A stretch of 64,000 bases of DNA, from positions 14,903-78,902 of the forward strand of contig JAKUCV010006224.1 in assembly GCA_028386065.3 (NCBI GenBank), in the 5' to 3' direction. A program made the translations under genes and the position numbers. Position 1 is the first letter of the stretch. The number at the start of each line of letters is the position of its first letter. Below the pieces are notes generated by a model. The model did not search any database, was not told the DNA's origin, and saw only the letters and a program-made list of their open reading frames with translations. The DNA is from Turnera subulata. Taxonomy: Eukaryota > Streptophyta > Magnoliopsida > Malpighiales > Passifloraceae. Positions 1-10,831 of the stretch are shown here, one piece after another.

Positions 1-169
1 GTCTTTCTTTCTAACGTTTGTTTGATGGTGTAACAGAACGTTAAGCGACTGGAGAGAGAGGACCTATTCCATAATATTGTATTTATACACCCCATCAAGT
101 GTCTATTATAAAACCCTAATAGTTGACCAATAGGATTTTGCCACGTCATTAAATAAAACACAATATTAT
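1..169. other. Unassigned left edge, probably transposon-derived
   Basis: No gene is visible. The stretch is AT-rich and directly precedes a truncated copia gag reading frame. It does not resemble the 3' LTR at 3930 onwards, so it is not an obvious partner LTR. It may belong to another element or be host DNA at a 5' truncation point. Confidence 0.3.
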
Positions 170-770
170 ATGGGCCACATAAAAGGAAATATTCTTACAG
201 ACTTCTCTTGCATCCTCCAACCAGGCTCGACGGATGGCTATTCACTCGGCCCTGCAACTCAACTCCCAGATGAGCCCGTTATGCAGTACCTAAATCGAGC
301 TAAACGACTCTCGGATGAACTCGCGGCGAGTGGTCAAGCCATGACTTCCACCGATTTTCAGATAAGTCTGATTCGTGGTTTACAGCCTGAACTTAAAAAT
401 TTTGCAACAACTGTTACTGCGCGGCTAGAACCGCTTTCTTTTGCTGAATTGTAGGGTGCATTGATGAGTTTTGAGTTTCTTCATACTGATCCTTTGAAAT
501 CCCTTGCACTTGATTCTTCTGCGTCTTCTGAATCGGCCAAAGATGCATCTTCTAGTATTGTCCCTTCTGTTAATGCTGTTCACAAACAGCAGCCATTCTC
601 TCCCTCCAATAGAGGCGGTCGTGGACGGCGGGGTCGTGGAGGTCGTGGCGGCCGGGGCTACTCACCATAGTACTATGACAATCGTGGTTATCGTCCACAG
701 GATTTAAATTGTCCGTGGTGCCAGATTTGTAACAAATGGGGACACACCGAGCAGACTTGCTATCAAAGGA
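170..770 (+). pseudogene. copia gag fragment with CCHC zinc knuckle
   Basis: The first open piece (170-454) matches the UBN2/gag type found in copia elements, with motifs such as QYLNRAKRLSDELAASGQ and LIRGLQPEL. It starts in mid-domain, so the N-terminal half is missing. A stop at about 452 is followed by a Gly/Arg-rich stretch (about 610-660). A zinc knuckle of the form C-x2-C-x4-H-x4-C can be read at about 710-765 (CPWCQICNKWGHTEQTC). Gag would coat the element RNA in cytoplasmic particles. It is broken by at least two frame interruptions. Confidence 0.8.
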
Positions 771-824
771 ATGCCCCGGCTTCTGCCGATACTATTTCTC
801 AGTCTTATTCACCATATTCTACCG

Positions 825-1865
825 ATCAGTGGTTCCCTGATACGGGTGCTAGCCATCTCGTTACTCCTGATCAATAACATCTACAGCATTATAATGAGTA
901 TCCAGGCTTTGACACGGTTCAGGTTGGTAATGGACATGAACTGTCCATTGCGGGTGTAGGTAATACTTCTTTCTCCACCCCTAACAGATCCTTACATGTT
1001 CATAACATTCTTCATGTTCCAAATATCACTAAATCCCTCCTCTCTGTTCAGCAGTTTGCTAAGGATAATTCTGTGTTTTTTGAGTTTCATCCCAATTTTT
1101 TCTTGGTTAAGGACCGGGACAGCAAACAAATCCTCCTTACTGGCCGGAGTAGTGGTGGTCTCTACACGTTCAACCCTGCTGATCGTCAAGCCCTTTCTGT
1201 CACTCGGGTTGATGCGGGGATTTGGCATCAGCGTCTTGGACACCCACACCTTCAACTTCAACAAAAAATCTTTTCACTTTCTGGTCTTCCAATAATGTCA
1301 AAGTCCGTCTTGGGTCCTTGTGTTTCTTGTCCTTTAGGAAAGCTATCTCGCAGTCATTTATCTTTGTCTGGTACTCGCTCTACCAAACCTTTGGATTTAA
1401 TTTTTACCGATGTTTGGGGACCTTCCCCGTACACTAGTATTGATGGTTCACCTTTTTATGTTATATTTTTGGATGATTTTAGCGAGTACTTATGGATTTA
1501 TTGCATTAAACGTAAATCGGATGTTTATGATATTTTTCGAAAATTTCAAGTCCAGGTTGAGAGATTTTTTGAAACCAAAATAAAATGTGTTCAGAGTGAT
1601 TTGGGGGCGAGTATCACTCATTACATAAGTGTTTCAAACTTGTGGTATCACACATCGAGTTCAGTGTCCACACACTCATGAGCAACAAGGCTCAGTGGAA
1701 CGTCGCCATCGACACATTGTCGAAACAGGCCGAACATTAATGGCTACTGCCAAAATTCCCATGCAGTATTGGCATTTTGCCATGGAGACAGCTGTGTTTT
1801 TGATTAATCGATTACCCATACCGGTTTTACAACATAAGTCTCCTTACGAAGTCTTTTTTTTCTGA
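825..1865 (+). pseudogene. copia protease and integrase fragments
   Basis: The protease active-site motif appears as WFPDTGASH at about 829-857, followed by a stop. GAG-pre-integrase is seen as IWHQRLGHPHLQLQQ (about 1219-1263), then the H-H-C-C zinc site (CVSCPLGKLSRSHL) and the DDE core (FTDVWGPSP). A frame break near 1605-1680 separates the core from its end (HTHEQQGSVERRHRHIVETG, about 1668-1727). Integrase would insert the cDNA copy; here it cannot be made as one chain. Confidence 0.8.
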
Positions 1866-2599
1866 AACACCGGACTATGGTTTTTTAAGGGTTTTTGGGT
1901 GCCTTTGTTACCCCTATCTTCGACCATATAACAAGCACAAGTTTGATTTTCGAAGCTCACCATGTATTTTCTTGGGTTACAGCCCTCTTCACAAAGGATA
2001 CCGGTGTCTTGATTCTGTTACTAAAAGAATTTATGTGGCACGACATGTAAAATTTTTTGAAACGATTTTTCCATACATGCACATTAAAACACCTTCGGTT
2101 ACCACTCAACCTTCTCCATCAACATGGATTTCTGTCCCCTTGAGTGTCATTTTCCCTGCCACGGCAGCAGAGTCCAGCTTCACCACTACTCCTACGCCAT
2201 CTTCACCACCGGTACAAACAACCACGCCTCCATCTAATCCATCCTCTCATCCAAATCCATCCATCTTATCTCCACATTCCAGTAGCTCTCTTAGGACTCC
2301 TCCAATGATTACAACTCCGAGCTCTCCAAAGACTCAATCCCGTAGACAACTCATTCCTGGTCCTTCTGAGCCATCCTTGTCCACTACTTCTTCTCTAACC
2401 ACATCAGCTTCACCCTCTTCCCTTGAGACAGCCCAACTTGTTCTTCCTGCTCCTCCCACTCGGATGACACTTAGAGCTAATCCAAAACCAACAAATCGTT
2501 TCTTACCCTCCAACTACACCATTCGAACATTACCTACACCAACAACTGAACCAACATGTTTTACTGAGGCAAACAAACATCAAGCCTAGCGGCGAGCAA

Positions 2600-3900
2600 T
2601 GTAAGAGGAGATCAATGCTTTGATAAGGAATAATACATGGACTCTAGTACCCTATCATCGCACCATGAATCTTGTAGGTAACAAATGGGTGTATCGGATA
2701 AAGAAACAGGCAGATGGTAGCGTGGAGCGATTCAAGGCCAGATTGGTAGCCAAGGGATTCCATCAGTGTGAGGGACTTGATTTCCAAGAGATTTTTAGCC
2801 CAGTTGTGAAACCAACCACAATTCGAACTGTTTTTAGCTTTGCTGTGTCTTGTGACTTGCGCGTTCACCAACTTGATGTGCGAAACACATTTCTTCATGG
2901 GGTACTTGACGAGGAGGTATACATGGTGCAACCTCAAGGGTTTCAAGCTATTGACAAACCACAGCATGTATGCCGGTTGAACAAGTCCTTATATGGACTT
3001 AAGCAGGCACCGAGAGCTTGGTACAAGCGTCTCAGTGACTTTCTCTTGACATTGGGTTTCTGTGTTTCAAAATTTGATGCTTCCCTCATGATTTACCGTT
3101 ATCAATCTATTACTTCTTATGTCCTCATATATGTAGATGACATCTTGGTTACAGGGAATTCTGCATCCTTCAATACTGAAATTATTCATCATTTGAGTAA
3201 GGAATTCTCAGTTCGTGATCTGGGGGAAGTTAGTTATTTTTTTGGCATTGAGTTGACACGAAATTCTGAAGGGCTGTTACTGACTCAACGCAAGTACATC
3301 AATGACCTGCTCTTAAAGACTGGCATGTTGGACTGCAAGGAGTTACAGACACCTTCTTCGACAAGTAAAAAGCTGACACGGTATGGAGGCAAGCCCTTTG
3401 CAGACCCAACTTTGTACCATTAAGTGGTAGGTTCACTTCAGTACCTGGCACTCACACGTCCAGATATTTTTTATGCTGTCAACAAAGTGAGTCAATATAT
3501 GCAGGAGCCTGCGGAAGATCATTATCAAGCTGTAAAGTGAATTCTCCGATACCTCAAGCACACTATAGCATATGGCTTACAATTGTATCGCCATCGAGAC
3601 AACAATCTTCAAGTATATATGGATGCCGATTGGGGTGGTAGTCTTGATGATGGAAAATCTACTGGCGGATATCTAGTATATCTTGGGAAGAATCTCATTT
3701 CCTGGTCCTCTCGCAAACAGCGTACGGTCACGCTCGTCTACAGAGGCCGAGTACAAGGTTGTACCATTTTGTGCGTGAACAACTTGCAGCCAAAAAGTTC
3801 CAGCTTCAGTTCATCCGCAGCGAGGGCCAACTCGTTGATGTTCTAACCAAGCCACTAGCTTGACAACAATTTCAGCTACTCAGAGCCAAACTAAACCTTT
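2600..3900 (+). pseudogene. copia reverse transcriptase and RNase H (broken)
   Basis: The RT open stretch 2620-3423 carries WVYRIKKQADG, the LDVRNTFLHG region, [13 protein letters not shown] and the catalytic YVDD at 3130-3141. In-frame stops follow at 3421 and 3538. RNase H is visible as ADWGGSLDDGKSTGGY and WSSRKQRTV, then a frameshift into STEAEYK. Part of the RNase H core is deleted, because EAEYK is joined almost directly to the C-terminal VREQLAAKKFQLQFI and VDVLTKPLA motifs. The end (KLNLC) and the purine tract precede the LTR as expected for copia. Confidence 0.85.
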
Positions 3901-3929
3901 GTTCCTCCCTGGTTTAGTTTGTGGGGGAG

Positions 3930-4130
3930 TGTTAGAGTATATGATAAGCACAATCGTGTATAGCATTCTAATCTTATTCTTATCTCCTTGTACGTATCAT
4001 GTAGTAGAACTCTACCATGTGTAAACTCCTCAATTGTATGTAACACTTACAACACTAGTATTTAATAATAGAATACAACTGTGCAGTTAGCTGAGCCTTT
4101 CCAATATCTCGCTTACCTATTTCCTTGTGT
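3930..4130 (+). repeat. 3' LTR of the plus-strand copia element
   Basis: The LTR starts TGTTAGAG right after the polypurine tract. It contains TAATAATAGAATACA-type AT-rich sequence. The right edge is inferred: from about 4139 the sequence matches duplicated kinase-gene flank DNA (also at 18855 and 29338), so the LTR must end just before that. No partner LTR is present for comparison, so the exact end is uncertain. Confidence 0.6.
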
Positions 4131-4138
4131 TTCTATAA

Positions 4139-4556
4139 GGAGCCTCATTAATTTGAGCAGCATCGCAAAGAGAGATATATCCAATCTGCGTTGCTGATTT
4201 TGGTTTGTTGGACAACTCATGTTTGACCGAGATTCCTTTGTGGACAATTAACTGCGGACTTGATAAATAGAGAGCATGGATAATCTAGCAGGGGACAATA
4301 ATTAGCTGACGCTTGCTAATTAGTTAATTACTATTGGCTCCGTTTTGAACTTCCCGTGGCTAGTACTACTCCAAGAAATCAAGCAACCAGTTACACAAGA
4401 AACGCATTTGACTGTGGAGAGACATTATCTACGAATCCCCTATGCACTCTCCGTGAAGTTCTTTTAAATTATCAAAATTGACTATCAAAGTGGCATCTGA
4501 AATACAAACTGTCATATTTGCAAGTTGATATAAGTGAGTGAGTACGACATCTCATA
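4139..4556. repeat. Duplicated upstream flank of a lost receptor-kinase copy
   Basis: This segment (AATTTGAGCAGCATC, then ATCCAATCTGCGTTGCTGAT, then TGATAAATAGAGAGCATGG) matches the DNA upstream of gene A (18855-19290) and gene B (29338-29480). It should therefore lie upstream of another minus-strand copy whose coding part would be to the left, where the copia element now sits. It is interrupted at 4557 by a hAT-like element and resumes at 9525. Confidence 0.75.
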
Positions 4557-4691
4557 TATACATGGCAATTTCGTGTTAGTCTTGTAGGGTTCGTGTCGGG
4601 TTGAACATGTAAACAAGTTTTCGATTCTTCAACTCAACCCGACCCAACCCATTTAATAATCGTGTCGTGTCATGTCTAACCCGTTTATTAT

Positions 4692-4724
4692 TATAGAGAC
4701 TCACGGTTGAATGATGTGAATCAA
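4692..4724 (-). repeat. Remnant of the 3' LTR of the nested copia
   Basis: TAGAGACTCACGGTTGAATG and onward matches the end of the 5' LTR at 8848-8877. It joins directly to the end of the RNase H frame (KLNLC then stop, ending near 4728). The polypurine tract and about 200 bp of LTR are missing. A short shared TGATTCA at the junction is consistent with microhomology-mediated deletion. Confidence 0.75.
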
Positions 4725-4727
4725 CAT

Positions 4728-5163
4728 AGGTTGAGTTTGTTTGTGATTTTTTGAAAATGAGTTGTGGCTAGGGGCTTCGTAAGTACGTCGGCCAACTGAT
4801 CTTCACTGCCTATGAACTACACCTGGAGTTTTCCTTTAGTCACTTGTTCTCGGACGAAGTGAAAGTCGATTTCAACATGTTTCGTCCGAGCTTTTGGAAC
4901 CGGGTTATGACTTATGAAAGTGGTCCCTAAATTATCACACCAAAGAGTGGGCCGTTGAATAGGAATGCCAAGCTCCTGCAACAAGTTTTTAATCCACATA
5001 AGCTCTGTTGTGCCATCTGCCATCGCCTTGTACTCAGCCTCAGCTGAGGACCATGCCACTGTTCATTGCTTGCGAGAAGCCCATGCAACAAGATTTCCAC
5101 CAAAGAAAACCATGAACCCACCAGTGGACTTGTGATCGTCGGGGCTTCTTGCCCAATTCGCAT
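4728..5163 (-). pseudogene. copia RNase H end of the nested element
   Basis: Motifs SSAEAEYKAMADGTTELMWI and LWCDNLGTTFISHNPV are present, then HVEIDFHFVREQVTKGKLQV. A frame change near 4815 leads into DQLADVLTKPLATTHF and KLNLC before the stop. RNase H removes the RNA strand during cDNA synthesis. At least two frameshifts separate it from the RT piece. Confidence 0.8.
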
Positions 5164-5229
5164 CTGCGTACGCTTGAATGTCAGTGTTGTGTGTGTATGT
5201 CAACTGAAGTCCATGAGTTGATCTCGCCT

Positions 5230-7458
5230 TTAAATAGCGCAGGATGCGCTTGACTGCAGTAAGGTGAGTGTGTGTTGTACTGCTATAAATTGGCTCAACT
5301 TGCTGACAGAAAAGGCGATGTCTGGCCGAGTGATGGCCAGATGTTGAAGAGAACCAACCAATTGTCTATACAGCATCGGATCTTTTAGTGGTTCTTCTTC
5401 AAGTAGGCACAAAGTGATCGATGTCGAGGCTGGTGTGAGAACAGGCTTGCAACTATCCGTCCCTGCTTTGGTTAACAAATCACGAACATACTTCTTGTGA
5501 GTAAGTAACAGCCCCGATTTGGTAGAAGTAACCTCAATACCTAGGAAATAAGCTGGCTTCCCCAGGTCACGAAGAGCAAAAGTGCACCCCAGCTGGTGTA
5601 GTAAGTTCTGAACAAATAAAAGATCACTGGCTATAACAACAATGTCATCTACATAGATAAGAAAATATACTTGGATACCAGAGTGATTGTAGATGAGGAG
5701 CGACGGATCCGTGCGAGACACTTGAAATCCAAACTGGACCAGAAACTCAGTCAAACGTGAATACCACGCCCTTGGTGCTTGTTTCAGGCCATACAGGGAG
5801 CGACGCAACAAGCAAACATGAGTGGGCTTCATCGGATCAGTGAAGCCTTGGGGTTGGACCATGTATACTAGCTCTTGCAATTTTCTATGGAGAAAAGCAT
5901 TTCGAATGTCTAGCTGCTTCATCGTCCATTGTTTGGAAAGTGCTAGACAAAGAACTAACCGAATGGTTGTGGGTTTTACAACGGGGCTGAAGGTCTCACT
6001 GTAATCAATTCCAGCCCGTTGATGAAACCCCTTTGCCACTAGTCGCGCTTTGTAGCATTCAATGCTGCCATCAGACTTTTACTTGATCCGATACACCCAC
6101 TTGCAGCCAATTAAATTCATACCAGTGCGATAGGGCACCAGATCCCATGTTTTGTTTTTAACCAATACATTCATCTCCTCCACCATGGCTCGGCGCCATT
6201 CTTTGCTTTTGTTTGTAGTTGTGTAACAGGTAGGTTCGGTATCAGTAGTTTGAGAAAGAACAACAGTGTTTGAGGTTGGTGAGTATCGTTTTGGTGGTTG
6301 TCGGCTGCGAAGTAATACCATAGGATGTTGTTTTGGTGGTGATGGACTTGGTGAGGGACTAGATAAAGGAGACAGGGAAGAATTTAAGTCTGTAGGTGTG
6401 TGACGTGGAGAAGAAAGAGGTGTCGTTGGTGAACCAGAATTGTCTGGTGTAGAGTCCTGTCTGGTAGGGATTGTAGGTGTGTGAGGAGAACTTGGTGTTT
6501 GTGTGGAAGAAGAAGTCGAGGGCTGTCCTTGTTGTAACGAGGAAAAGAAAACTGAGAGTGGCACTGGTGTCCAAGTGTCGGCAGAGACTGAAAAAGACGA
6601 AGACCTTTCCTGTTCAGAAAAATAAGGGAACACATTCTCAAGAAATTTGACATGTCGAGAGATAAAGAATCGCTTTTGTTTAATATCATAACAACGATAA
6701 CCTAGGTGATATGGGCTATAACCTAGGAAGACACAAGGAGTGGAATTGAAATCAAATTTATGTTGATTGTAGGGACACGGAAAAGGGAAATATAGGCAAC
6801 CAAACACTCTAAGAAAAGTGTAATCAGGTACGTGGCAAAAAAGTTTCTGAAAGGGCGAAATATTAGCTGTGATGGGAGAAGACATGCGATTAATCAAATA
6901 CACTGCCGTTTCAAAGGCAAAATGCCAGAATTTCTTAGGAATATTGGCTGTGGCAAGTAAAGTTAATCCTGTTTCTACAACATGACGATGTCTTCTTTCT
7001 ATTGCCCCTTGTTGTTCATGTGTATGGGGACACATTATACGATGTTGTATACCCTGGTTTGCAAAATATTTGTTTAGTTTCGGTACTCTGCCCCCAATCA
7101 CTTTGTATGGCTTTGATTTTGGTCTCAAATTATCTTTCGACAGATCGTTCAAAATAAGGGAAAATTTGGAACACATCAGACTTGTGTCGAATGGGAAAAT
7201 ACCAAAGATACTAAAATCACCCAGGAAAAGGACATAATATAAATGACCATCACAACTGGGAGTTGGAGAGGATCCCCAAACATCTGTAAAAAGCAATTCT
7301 AATGGGTGTTGAGCCCGCTTATTGGAAACAGAAAGATGCAACTTAGACAGTTTTCCTAAGGGACAATGGACACAAGATTGCTGACTCGAAGTAGGAAGAA
7401 TAGGAAGATCCCAGTTCGCTAGTATCTGCCGTTGAACTCGGTCATGGGGGTGCCCCAA
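5230..7458 (-). pseudogene. copia integrase-reverse transcriptase with one internal stop
   Basis: The open piece 7458-6079 covers the pre-integrase zinc site (CVHCPLGKLSKLHL), the integrase core and its end (EQQGAIERRHRHVVETG), and a Ser/Pro/Thr-rich linker. It ends at GCKWVYRIK followed by an in-frame stop. The same frame resumes as RT ([17 protein letters not shown]) to 5230, with [13 protein letters not shown] and YVDD at 5644-5655. Apart from that stop this is a near-complete frame; the core of integrase (around 7200-7080) looks altered, with the usual QSD region poorly conserved. Confidence 0.85.
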
Positions 7459-7738
7459 TCGCCGATGCCAAACAAGAGAGTCAACCGAACAACAAGGAAA
7501 GCCTCTATTCTCCGGTTTATTGGAAAGGAAGGAAACTAGTACAAGCCATTAACGCTCGGACCAGTGAGTATAGTGGTCTTGGTTACCTGGTCCTTAACAC
7601 AAAAAAAAAATTGGGATGAAATTCAAAATAAACTTCAGTATCTTGAGTGAATTTTTGGACAGACAAAAGAGATTTCGTAATAGATGGCACATGTAAAATG
7701 TTATGTAAGTGTAAGGATTGAATAGGAGTAGATAGAAG

Positions 7739-8750
7739 TTATGATCCAATACCAGCTATAGGGAGATGTGCACCATTGCCAACCTGCAAAGAATCTCCAC
7801 CAGTGTAATCATCATATTGATAAAACTGATTATAGTCTAGTGTCACATGGTGTGAGGCACCGGTATCAGGAAACAGGTTGAGGGAACCGAGCCATGTGGT
7901 GAGGAGGGAACAATTGTTTGAGCAGTATTGGCACTCGGTTGTGACATGGAGGCACGTTGATAACACTGCCACGCTCCATGTCCGTAACACCTATAGAGTT
8001 GACACTTCAACCGGCCAGGCTCATAATTCCAATTAGGGCGTGAGGAAGATAACTTCCCTCTTCTAGAGTACTGCCCCAGACCAGATCCACGACCTCCTCG
8101 GCCTCGACTGCGATAACCACCACCGTCCGCGACCAAGAGTCGATTCAGTGCGCTGCACCGTGTGTGCCGTTGGTGGCATAGAAGTCATAGCAGATGAATC
8201 AATATTCTATGCCTTGAGAGGATCATCATAGATAAATTCATGGCTTATAAGAAGACTTTGTAACTCCGAAAAGGTCACAGGCTCAATACGAGTTTGCAAA
8301 GAAGAAACAAGGGGTTTGTACTCGGTTTTAAGTCCCCTGAACACATAAATATTGAAATCAGTCATAGACAGAGGCTTACCAGAGGCTTACCAGAGACTCT
8401 TCCAAGGCAATCCACGCTTCTCGAGACGTCTTCTTGTTCACAACGATGGAAAAGACTTCCACGGTAATAGAAGAGAGAATGGCATTGAGTATCAGATTAT
8501 CCTACTGCACCCAGCGGACATAATTTGGATTTGTCTCGGGGAGATCACCATCATTAATCGGCTGGATGATCTGTGTAGGGCAAGGAAACGACCCATCAAT
8601 ATAGCCCATTACACCCTGACCAACTAGGAAGGGTTTCATTTGTGCTCGCCATAGCACATAGTTGGTTTCAGTCAACTTGATTGATATGCGGTGATGCACC
8701 TGAGATAACGGATGCGTGGCTGGGTCAAGGACTTTTGGTAGTGCAATCAC
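7739..8750 (-). pseudogene. gag and protease of the nested copia (broken)
   Basis: The N-terminal gag piece (8750-8502) shows KLTETNYVLWRAQMKPFL and VMGYIDGSF, typical of copia gag. The middle is broken by frame changes between 8500 and 8140. A Gly/Arg-rich segment and a degenerate zinc knuckle (CQLYRCYGHGAWQC) follow at about 8136-7960. Protease is seen as LFPDTGASHHVT in the 7990-7739 piece. No intact gag-pol can be read. Confidence 0.75.
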
Positions 8751-8833
8751 ACTAGAACCAGAGGAAGAAGAGCTAGTGGCTTTTGAGAAATAGTCTCGGT
8801 ATCTTTTGGATCGACTGCCATTGAAGCGTTATA

Positions 8834-8845
8834 GCTCCGCTACCA
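8834..8845 (-). other. Primer-binding site (initiator tRNA-Met type)
   Basis: TGGTAGCGGAGC directly follows the 5' LTR on the minus strand. It resembles the common copia site TGGTATCAGAGC, complementary to the initiator methionine tRNA 3' end, with two or three differences. Confidence 0.7.
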
Positions 8846-9074
8846 TATAGAGACTCACAGTTGAATGATGTGAATCAGATACATCGATAGATGTCATCTG
8901 TGTTGTTATTATAGCCACTATTGCAGTATTACATTAGAACTCCAATACTGTGGAGATACATGATACAACTGTCAATGATAATGAGCACAGCTCTAAGATA
9001 TATAATTGTCAATACCTATCGTGATCCATGCAATCTTTACGTATTATAGTACAAGTCTATGACTATCACTAACA
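8846..9074 (-). repeat. 5' LTR of the nested copia element
   Basis: This is 229 bp, beginning TGTTAGTGATAG on the minus strand and ending GTGAGTCTCTATA next to the primer-binding site. The usual terminal CA is TA here, and the same TATA is kept at the left end of the element (4692). The last 31-33 bp recur at 4692-4724. Confidence 0.8.
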
Positions 9075-9524
9075 ATTATCTTGTCGGGTTTGGGTTGATT
9101 CACAATTAAATCCAACAAACTTAAATTTTAAAATTTTCTATTTTACGCATGTCATTATACTTTTTGGGAAAATAGACATATAATTTGATTTTTTATATGT
9201 TAAAAAAATTATAGAATCATAATGTAAGAATATTTTAAAATATTTATAAAATTATTTTTAGATAATTTTAATAATTTTAGCCTTAAATATTAAATAAATC
9301 TTATATTAAATTAGTAAAATATCTATATCTTAAATATAATCGGGTTATAAACAGGTACCTATCGGGTTGGCGGGTCAATCCACGACCTCATTTCCTAATT
9401 TTCTTGTTGGGTCGGCTCGTTTAACTAAACGGATTGAAAATTTCTAACCTTTACCTACTAATTTCATGTTGGGTTTGTGTCGGGTTGTCTTGTCAATATC
9501 CGTTTTGCCATGTCTAATCTCATA

Positions 9525-10818
9525 TATGGATGATGTTAGAGTCACCCTGTAAAATCCAAAATGTTCTGATAAAGCTACATGGTGTGGTTGACATGTGTTC
9601 CTTAGAATAACATTTTAAACAGTAGGTACTAGGTAATAAGTCAGAAATCAAAGGACATTTCTTATTTCATATCTTCCAATTATTTTCCCTTCCCAACTAG
9701 GCAACAGAAGGTACTAGGTAATAAGTCAGAAATCGATCGGCATTTTAAACTAGGTACTTGGTGTGGTTGGCATCTGTTCCTTTGTGTGTCGTACATGGAG
9801 AAAACTCGAACTTATCCGCTAATATACCTATTAATCCCATCTTAACCCAAATCTACCCAAATTCCAACAAATTATGTGTGCAAGAGGGCTTCAACCCGGG
9901 TACTATCCTTGGAGGCATAACTTCTGTACGCCTTAAAGACCTTTCTTTTTTCCAAGCTTCGATCTCCCTCCATCTGGAATTTACTGACCAACGGCTAGTT
10001 TTGAAATTTAAAAATACTCTCATCTTGAGCACTATTTATCTTCTCATCCCTTCCCATTTTTACTTCAAATTTAATGGTCTTTACACCCACAACAATCACC
10101 ATAACCATCACAAAACTCAAGATGTGACCTCTACATCAATTTTTGTTTCTTCATCACCTTACATAATCTAACTCGAATTGGATTATTGAGTAGCACCTAG
10201 TACGCCTAGTTGGAATTTTTGTTGTCCCGTTGTTCTTGAGTTAAAAGTTCACATAGTAGGAGTTTCATCCCTTAGGATACGATTTCCCTTTTTTTAGTGC
10301 CATAGTTGTTATGGCTACGGTTGTGGAAAGCAATGATGGTGATAACGACAACAATGAAGGCGGTATTGGCGATGATGCCGGAGATAACAAAGACGATGAT
10401 AGCGGCTGTGATGGAGTAAGCAAGATCAAGATAATGCTGACATGGCAACACCAACGGACATCACACTCTGTTCGGGTGATAGAATTGCTAAAAAAAAAGC
10501 ATGGAAGAGTGTACTCTGACTCTCTGAAGGCGATGCTGGTATTAACCAACCCACTATCATCCTAAGCAAGCTGATTAAAGACAAATCTGAAAAAGCAAAT
10601 GAATCTGTGTAATATTTGTTTAGTAGTTTATAAACATACATATGCTTGCGACTAAAAAAAACTCAAACTCAATATTAAATATTAAGATAATACTTATTTT
10701 TAATTATTAAATATTTTTATTATTAATTTAATATTATTTGTAAAGTACTCTTGGATGGTTACAAGAAGGCGTAATATTAAAAAGGAAAATCATATCCCGT
10801 CCTATTCCCGTGTCTTAC
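9525..10818. other. Intergenic DNA with kinase-array flank repeats, no supported gene
   Basis: 9530-9750 matches the flank at 19310-19556 (GTTCCTTAGAATAACATTTT and AAACAGTAGGT). 10660-10818 matches the AT-rich 3'-flank DNA at 13830-13990 and 24940-25120. Between them, 10311-10565 can be read as an acidic Asp/Asn/Gly-rich 84-residue frame, but it overlaps an equally long antisense frame, has no recognisable domain and is not called a gene. A partial duplication of the GGTACTAGGTAATAAGTCAG motif occurs at 9625-9645 and 9710-9730. Confidence 0.5.
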
Positions 10819-10831
10819 AGCTTGTGGAGGG

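Larger units (their letters stand above)
170..3929 (+). mobile_element. Decayed Ty1/copia retrotransposon, internal region
   Basis: Read along the plus strand, the order is gag (170-770), aspartic protease (about 830-870), GAG-pre-integrase and integrase (1073-1865), a proline/serine-rich linker (2090-2500), reverse transcriptase (2600-3423) and RNase H (3424-3870). Protease-integrase-RT-RNase H is the copia order. The frame is broken many times by stops and frameshifts, and no 5' LTR or primer-binding site is seen, so the element is 5'-truncated and inactive. A purine-rich tract (GTGGGGGAG) ends at 3929, immediately before the 3' LTR. Confidence 0.9.
4692..9074 (-). mobile_element. Ty1/copia retrotransposon nested in the hAT element
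   Basis: The element is flanked by the 5-bp direct repeat ATTAT (4687-4691 and 9075-9079). On the minus strand it begins TGTTAG (5' LTR 9074-8846), then a primer-binding site, gag, protease, integrase, RT and RNase H. The 3' LTR at the left end is reduced to about 33 bp. Most of pol (7458-5230) stays in one frame with a single stop near 6077, so it is younger than the plus-strand copia, but still inactive. Confidence 0.9.
4557..9516. mobile_element. hAT-like non-autonomous element, split by a nested copia
   Basis: Both sides carry the 8-bp direct repeat ATCTCATA (4549-4556 and 9517-9524), the duplication size of hAT transposons. The ends are inverted: TATACATGGCAA on the left, and TAGACATGGCAA when the right end is reverse-complemented. 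Both arms contain many copies of CGGGTTG/CAACCCG-type motifs, as in known GGCAA-ended plant hAT families. Without the nested copia (4692-9074 plus its 5-bp duplication) it is about 570 bp and has no transposase. The paralogous uninterrupted site is at 19260-19350. Confidence 0.75.

Noticed and set aside
10265..10641. Acidic 84-residue ORF and antisense 94-residue ORF
   Set aside because: Low-complexity GAT/AAC-rich stretch open on both strands, no homology recognised, no paralogous conservation.
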